Shown: piece after piece, positions 48,594 through 52,083 of the stretch
How positions within the stretch are numbered: the stretch's first letter is position 1
How the letters are laid out: each line of letters begins with the position of its first letter
Program-made: the position numbers and the translations under genes
From: Nostocoides japonicum T1-X7
GTDB taxonomy: Bacteria > Actinomycetota > Actinomycetes > Actinomycetales > Dermatophilaceae
Assembly: GCF_001046855.1 (NCBI RefSeq)
Contig: NZ_HF570958.1
Span: 735,714 to 787,796 of the forward strand
Direction: 5' to 3'
Length of the DNA stretch: 52,083 nt
Notes under the pieces: generated by a model
Databases searched by the model: none
Seen by the model: the letters and a program-made list of their open reading frames with translations, nothing else
Told to the model about the DNA's origin: nothing

Positions 48594-48832
48594 TCGGCGA
48601 CCAGGACGGTTCGCGCGACGTCCGGTCCGAGTACGCCCGCCACCGTCGCCGAGTCCGTGTCGGCCAGGTCCTGCTCGCGCTGGCGGCGATCATGGCCGCG
48701 GTCCACCTCGTGGCTCACCTGACCTCCAGCCCCTCCGGGTCGGTGGACCTGCTGGCCGGCTACCCCATGGCGGCCATGCTCTTCCTCGTCGGAGCGGTAC
48801 TGGCCGGTCGCGCCGACCCCACCCGCGGCTGA
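48590..48832 (+). CDS. Small membrane protein, 80 aa
   Basis: A charged N-terminus (about 24 residues, SEYARHRRRVRVGQ) is followed by two hydrophobic segments (LLALAAIMAAVHLVAHL, then YPMAAMLFLVGAVLAG). GTG 48590 overlaps the preceding stop, so it is coupled to the 46-aa gene. Function is unknown. Confidence 0.7.
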   Translation: MIGDQDGSRDVRSEYARHRRRVRVGQVLLALAAIMAAVHLVAHLTSSPSGSVDLLAGYPMAAMLFLVGAVLAGRADPTRG

Positions 48833-48835
48833 GGG

Positions 48836-49147
48836 GTGCCCGCCCACGTTCTCCCACCAGCGGGAGCCCTCGTCCTAGCCACGTTTCTTCTGGTGGCCAG
48901 CCACCGCTACCGCCTCCCGAAGCCGTGGTGGCCGGTCGCCATCGGCTGCGGGCTCGGGGCGCTCCTCTTGCCGTCGCTGGCCGACCACTACGCCTCCAGC
49001 AGAGCGGACCTCGCGGCCCTGGTGGCGCTCACGGTCGCAGCGTTCGAGGCCGTCGGCTTCGCGTCCCGCACCCGGACCGCCCAGCTTCGCCCGGGATCGC
49101 TGCGACGCCTCGACGCCGAGCTCCGGCTGCTGACGCGAGAGCAATGA
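48836..49147 (+). CDS. Small membrane protein, 103 aa
   Basis: Starts at GTG 48836, three bases after the previous stop. Hydrophobic segments GALVLATFLLVAS, WWPVAIGCGLGALLLP and LAALVALTVAAFEAVGFA suggest three membrane helices, then a basic tail. Third codon positions are strongly G/C in this frame. No family recognised. It ends the three-gene small-protein operon and converges on the sialidase-fold gene. Confidence 0.6.
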   Translation: MPAHVLPPAGALVLATFLLVASHRYRLPKPWWPVAIGCGLGALLLPSLADHYASSRADLAALVALTVAAFEAVGFASRTRTAQLRPGSLRRLDAELRLLTREQ

Positions 49148-49176
49148 CCGCGTGGCCGTGCGCTCGCCGCGGCTCC

Positions 49177-49995
49177 TCACGCGGTCCCGTCGGCCACCCA
49201 GGGTTCGAAGGCGCGACCGTCTCGTGACACCACGAGCCCGGCCTCGGCGAGAACCACCACGGTCAGGTCCTCCACCGGCCCCCACGCGGTGACGGCCACC
49301 GGGCCCGGAGCCCGCGCCCCGGACGGGGTCCACTGCGTGCCCGCGGCCCGGCCGAGGTGCATGGCTCCGTCGGCCGTCACCGCGACGACCGCCTCGCCTG
49401 CCCGCGCCAGGAGAGCCGGCCCCGGCGCCTCGGGCATCGACTGCCACGACCGGCCCCCGTCGTCCGAAGCCCACAGCGACCGCCCGTCGCTGGCCAGGAC
49501 GCGGTCGTCGCGTTCGGAACCGATCAGCGAGATGGGCGCGAAGGACGCGGACGAGGGCGTCCACTCCAGCAGGTCGGGGCTCGTCCGCCACGCGCCGTCG
49601 AAAGCGACCAGGCCGCGCCGGGTGGCGGCGAGGACGTGGAAGTCGGACTCGCCGCCACGGGAGAGCACCTGCCAGGTGCGTCCCTCGTCCCGGCTCTCGA
49701 TGAGACCGACCGGCTGAGGGAGGTCGGTCCCGGGCTGCGGGTGGCCGGAGGCCAGGTACCGTCCGGGACCGGTCACGGTGAACCCCATGAGGTCGATGGC
49801 CGGCCCGACCTGCTGGATCCCGCGGGCGTCCGCGCGGTAGAGGCCGCTGTGCGAGGCGATGAGCAACGCCCCCGATCCCGGGTCCGTGGCCAGGGCGTGC
49901 ACGTGCCCGACCCCTGGGGGGAGGGGGGTCGCGGAGCGTTCCGGGGTCGGGCGCGCTGCGTCGTCGGGTCCACCCTGTGGGCTCCACCAGGCCAC
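49177..49995 (-). CDS. F510_1955-type sialidase/glycosyl-hydrolase-fold protein
   Basis: 272 aa from GTG 49995. Repeated beta-propeller motifs with Asp-box-like S-x-D-x-G-x-T-W are visible: SRDEGRTWQVL and SDDGGRSWQSMP. GVGHVHALATDPGSGALLIASHSGLYR at the start and MGFTVTGPGRYLASGHPQ are typical of the proteins annotated F510_1955, often found beside DUF305 and multicopper oxidase genes. Relatives usually carry a lipoprotein signal; none is present here, so the start may be mis-set or the N-terminus lost. It begins 14 bases after DUF305. Confidence 0.75.
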   Translation of the reverse strand: MAWWSPQGGPDDAARPTPERSATPLPPGVGHVHALATDPGSGALLIASHSGLYRADARGIQQVGPAIDLMGFTVTGPGRYLASGHPQPGTDLPQPVGLIESRDEGRTWQVLSRGGESDFHVLAATRRGLVAFDGAWRTSPDLLEWTPSSASFAPISLIGSERDDRVLASDGRSLWASDDGGRSWQSMPEAPGPALLARAGEAVVAVTADGAMHLGRAAGTQWTPSGARAPGPVAVTAWGPVEDLTVVVLAEAGLVVSRDGRAFEPWVADGTA

Positions 49996-50008
49996 CGCCG
50001 CAGCGCGG

Positions 50009-50620
50009 TCACGCCAGCAGCTGCTTCATCGTGGTGATCTCGGCCTGCTGCCCGTCGACGATCGACTGGGCCAGGGTGCGGACCTCGGCGTTGCTCGTGG
50101 TTCCCAGGACGTCCTGGGCCATGGTGATGGCGCCCTCGTGGTGGGCGACCATCATCGTCAGCCACTCCTTGTCGAACTCCGACCCACTCAGGCCGGCCAG
50201 CCTGGTCATGTCGCCCTCGCCCATCATGCCGGGCATGGAGTGGTCCATCGGTGCGCTGGTGCTCGCCCCCCACGTCGTCAGCCAGGACGTCATGGTCGCG
50301 ATCTCCGGGCCCTGAGCCTTGGCGATCTGGTCGGCGAGGTCGCGGACCTCCGGTGAGGCCTGGGCCTTGTCCTGCAGGGCCAGGTCGGCCATCTCGACCG
50401 CCTGCTGGTGGTGCGGGATCATCATCTGCGCGAACATCACGTCCCCCGATGCGGCGGAGGACGTCGGGGAAGCACTCGAGCCCATGCCGGACATCCCGGA
50501 CATGCCGGACATCCCCGAATCGGCACCGCTGTTCCCGCAGGCGCTCAGGCCGAGGGCGACCAGGCCCGCTGCGGCAGCGGTGGCCACGGAGCGACGGATG
50601 GGACGGTTGGGACGGGACAC
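50009..50620 (-). CDS. DUF305 lipoprotein, Met/His-rich
   Basis: 203 aa. A Sec signal with lipobox LSAC (Cys28) is followed by the Met-rich repeat GMSGMSGMSGMG. Two DUF305 modules follow, MMIPHHQQAVEMADLAL and MMVAHHEGAITMAQDVL, each with an HH pair in the ferritin-like four-helix pattern. Members are secreted, copper-associated proteins of uncertain role. Met and His clusters suggest Cu(I)/Cu(II) binding outside the membrane. It follows the multicopper oxidase by 100 bases. Confidence 0.93.
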   Translation of the reverse strand: MSRPNRPIRRSVATAAAAGLVALGLSACGNSGADSGMSGMSGMSGMGSSASPTSSAASGDVMFAQMMIPHHQQAVEMADLALQDKAQASPEVRDLADQIAKAQGPEIATMTSWLTTWGASTSAPMDHSMPGMMGEGDMTRLAGLSGSEFDKEWLTMMVAHHEGAITMAQDVLGTTSNAEVRTLAQSIVDGQQAEITTMKQLLA

Positions 50621-50720
50621 GAGCTCTCCTCACAGAACGGCTTGCACGAGGTTCCACCCTGCGGCACGAGCCCGGGTGGTTCCGGCAAGGGCCCATGAAG
50701 GTTCGATGAAGGTCCCCGCG

Positions 50721-52083
50721 TCAGGTCACGTACGAGAAGGTCGTCATCATCCCGGCCTCTGCGTGATAGGCGTTGTGACAGTGGGCCGCCCACTGGCCAG
50801 GGTTGTCCGCCTCCACGTCGAGCAGCACTCGCTGCATGGGTCGCACGATGACCGTGTCCTTGCGCACCCCGGTCCCGACCACCGCGAAGGTGTGGCCGTG
50901 CAGGTGCACCGGGTGGAACATCATCGAGGCGTTCGTCACCTCCAGGCGGGCCCGCTCGCCCTGCCGGACCGGGAGAGGGTCGGCATCCGGGTGGGCCTTC
51001 CCGTTGACGGTCCAGCGGTAGGGGCTCATCGACCCGCCGAGGACGAACGGGAGTGTGCGGTCGACGGCTCGTCGGGTGAGCCTGACGGTGTCGACGGGGG
51101 CCAGGTCGGCCACCGTGAGGACTCTCCCGCCGAGCTCGACCGCTGCCGAGCCGGTGGGGGTCGGTCCTGAGGCGGTGCGCACGACGGCCATCGCCAGACC
51201 CGGCTTGCCCTCGGGGCGCGCCACCAGGGGGAACGCGCCGTCGCCGACGGTGACCAGCAGGTCGTATCTTTCACCCATCCCCACGAGCAGGGCGTCCCCG
51301 ACGACCGGTTGCACGGGGAAACCGTCGGAGTGGGTGACGGTCACCCGGTGCCCACCGACGGCGACGCGGAACGCGGTGTCGGCGGCGGCGTTGACCAGCC
51401 GGATCCGCACCCGCTGCCCGGGCCGGGCGGTCAGCGTGGCGGGAGCGGACGGTACCCGGCCGTTGACCAGGTAGTGGGGGTGCTCGACGTCGCCACCGGT
51501 CCCGAGCAGCGGGGAGCCGCCGACGCCACCCATCGGCATGCCACCCATGGGCATGCCGCCCATGCCGTCCATCGGCATCCCGTCCATCCCGCCCCTGGCG
51601 TTCCCGCTGCCCCCGGCCGAGACCAGGGCGGCGAGCGCGTCGTCGGGTGTGGTCCCGGTACCGTCGAGCCAGTCGTCGAGGACGACGACCCATTCTGTGT
51701 CGTAACCCCCCGGGTCCTGGGGGTCCTCGACGACCAGCACGCCGTACAGACCACGGTCGAGCTGGACACCGACGTGCGGGTGGTAGAAGTACGTGCCCGG
51801 ATCGGGGGCGGTGAAGTCGTAGCGGAAGGAGTCTCCCGGCTGCACGGCGGCCTGGGTGAGGCCCGGGACGCCGTCCATGTCGTTGCGCAGGGCCAGCCCG
51901 TGCCAGTGGATGCTGGTCGGGACCGGGAGGTCGTTGGTGAGCTCCACCCGCAACGTCTCCCCCGCCGTCATCCGCAGCAGCGGGCCGGGCAGGGAGTCGT
52001 CGAAGGCCCAGCTGCGCACCGCCGGCCCGCCCAGGTCGAGGGCCGTCGGGGCCGCGCGCAGCGCCGCCGACACCACGCGCGTG
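50721..52083 (-). CDS. Multicopper oxidase, 5' end outside the window
   Basis: At least 453 aa; the N-terminus (probably with a Tat signal) lies beyond base 52083, and the apparent start at 52076 is internal. All copper ligands are present: HWHG, HPH (YFYHPHVG), HPVHLHGH and HCHNAYHAEAGM. A Met-rich insert (MDGMPMDGMGGMPMGG, about residue 165) is like the substrate-gating insert of CueO-type cuprous oxidases. It likely oxidises Cu(I) to Cu(II) outside the cell. It is the most upstream gene of the minus-strand MCO-DUF305-F510_1955 set. Confidence 0.93.
   Translation of the reverse strand, partial: TRVVSAALRAAPTALDLGGPAVRSWAFDDSLPGPLLRMTAGETLRVELTNDLPVPTSIHWHGLALRNDMDGVPGLTQAAVQPGDSFRYDFTAPDPGTYFYHPHVGVQLDRGLYGVLVVEDPQDPGGYDTEWVVVLDDWLDGTGTTPDDALAALVSAGGSGNARGGMDGMPMDGMGGMPMGGMPMGGVGGSPLLGTGGDVEHPHYLVNGRVPSAPATLTARPGQRVRIRLVNAAADTAFRVAVGGHRVTVTHSDGFPVQPVVGDALLVGMGERYDLLVTVGDGAFPLVARPEGKPGLAMAVVRTASGPTPTGSAAVELGGRVLTVADLAPVDTVRLTRRAVDRTLPFVLGGSMSPYRWTVNGKAHPDADPLPVRQGERARLEVTNASMMFHPVHLHGHTFAVVGTGVRKDTVIVRPMQRVLLDVEADNPGQWAAHCHNAYHAEAGMMTTFSYVT

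Overview
The window is high-GC actinobacterial DNA. Codon third positions are almost all G or C, starts are often GTG, and gene content (GuaB1-type IMPDH-like enzyme, IdeR-type iron box, Tat lipoproteins, many TetR/LysR/Lrp-controlled oxidative genes) fits the Micrococcales, most likely a relative of the Intrasporangiaceae. That placement is inference; no rRNA gene is present.

The left 36.6 kb looks like host chromosome. It opens with a repeat-rich non-coding stretch (1-710), a conserved hypothetical gene, tRNA-Lys and an IS3 orfA remnant. An Lrp/AsnC regulator divergent from an EamA exporter follows (2.1-3.7 kb), then a lone phosphotransferase (3.9-4.8 kb). A catabolic region (5.0-15.8 kb) holds a flavin monooxygenase with two short-chain dehydrogenases under a divergent LysR gene. 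Next come an enoyl-reductase-like oxidoreductase and a MaoC hydratase, divergent from an SDR / HAD / acyl-CoA dehydrogenase / SDR operon whose HAD and dehydrogenase resemble two of the three modules of mammalian ACAD10; an M20 amidohydrolase closes the region. Housekeeping-type genes follow (DUF2461, DUF1508, DUF445, GuaB1, PHP phosphoesterase), then a 63-bp minisatellite, tRNA-Glu, tRNA-Asp and a flavohaemoglobin. A heterodimeric ABC exporter with one intact ATP site lies beside an iron-regulated siderophore uptake operon: two FecCD permeases, one ATPase and three Tat lipoprotein receptors. The block ends with an orphan primase-helicase of the TOTE type and tRNA-Phe.

The right 15.4 kb, starting exactly at tRNA-Phe (36667-36740), looks like an acquired metal-resistance island. 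It has a CmtR-like ArsR repressor with a cation diffusion facilitator, an IS481 element inserted at CTAG, and a copper block: CsoR, CopZ, an exported His-motif protein, CopA, CopB, small membrane proteins, a sialidase-fold protein, a Met-rich DUF305 lipoprotein and a multicopper oxidase that runs off the end. A TetR/MFS drug-efflux pair sits inside it. No integrase gene is visible, but helically phased direct repeats next to the tRNA resemble integrase arm sites.

The sharpest compositional signal is the hexamer GCATAC/GTATGC. By eye it occurs roughly 55 times in the first 36.6 kb and once in the last 15.4 kb, which marks the island independently of gene content. The host part also carries several intergenic repeat families that are absent from the island.
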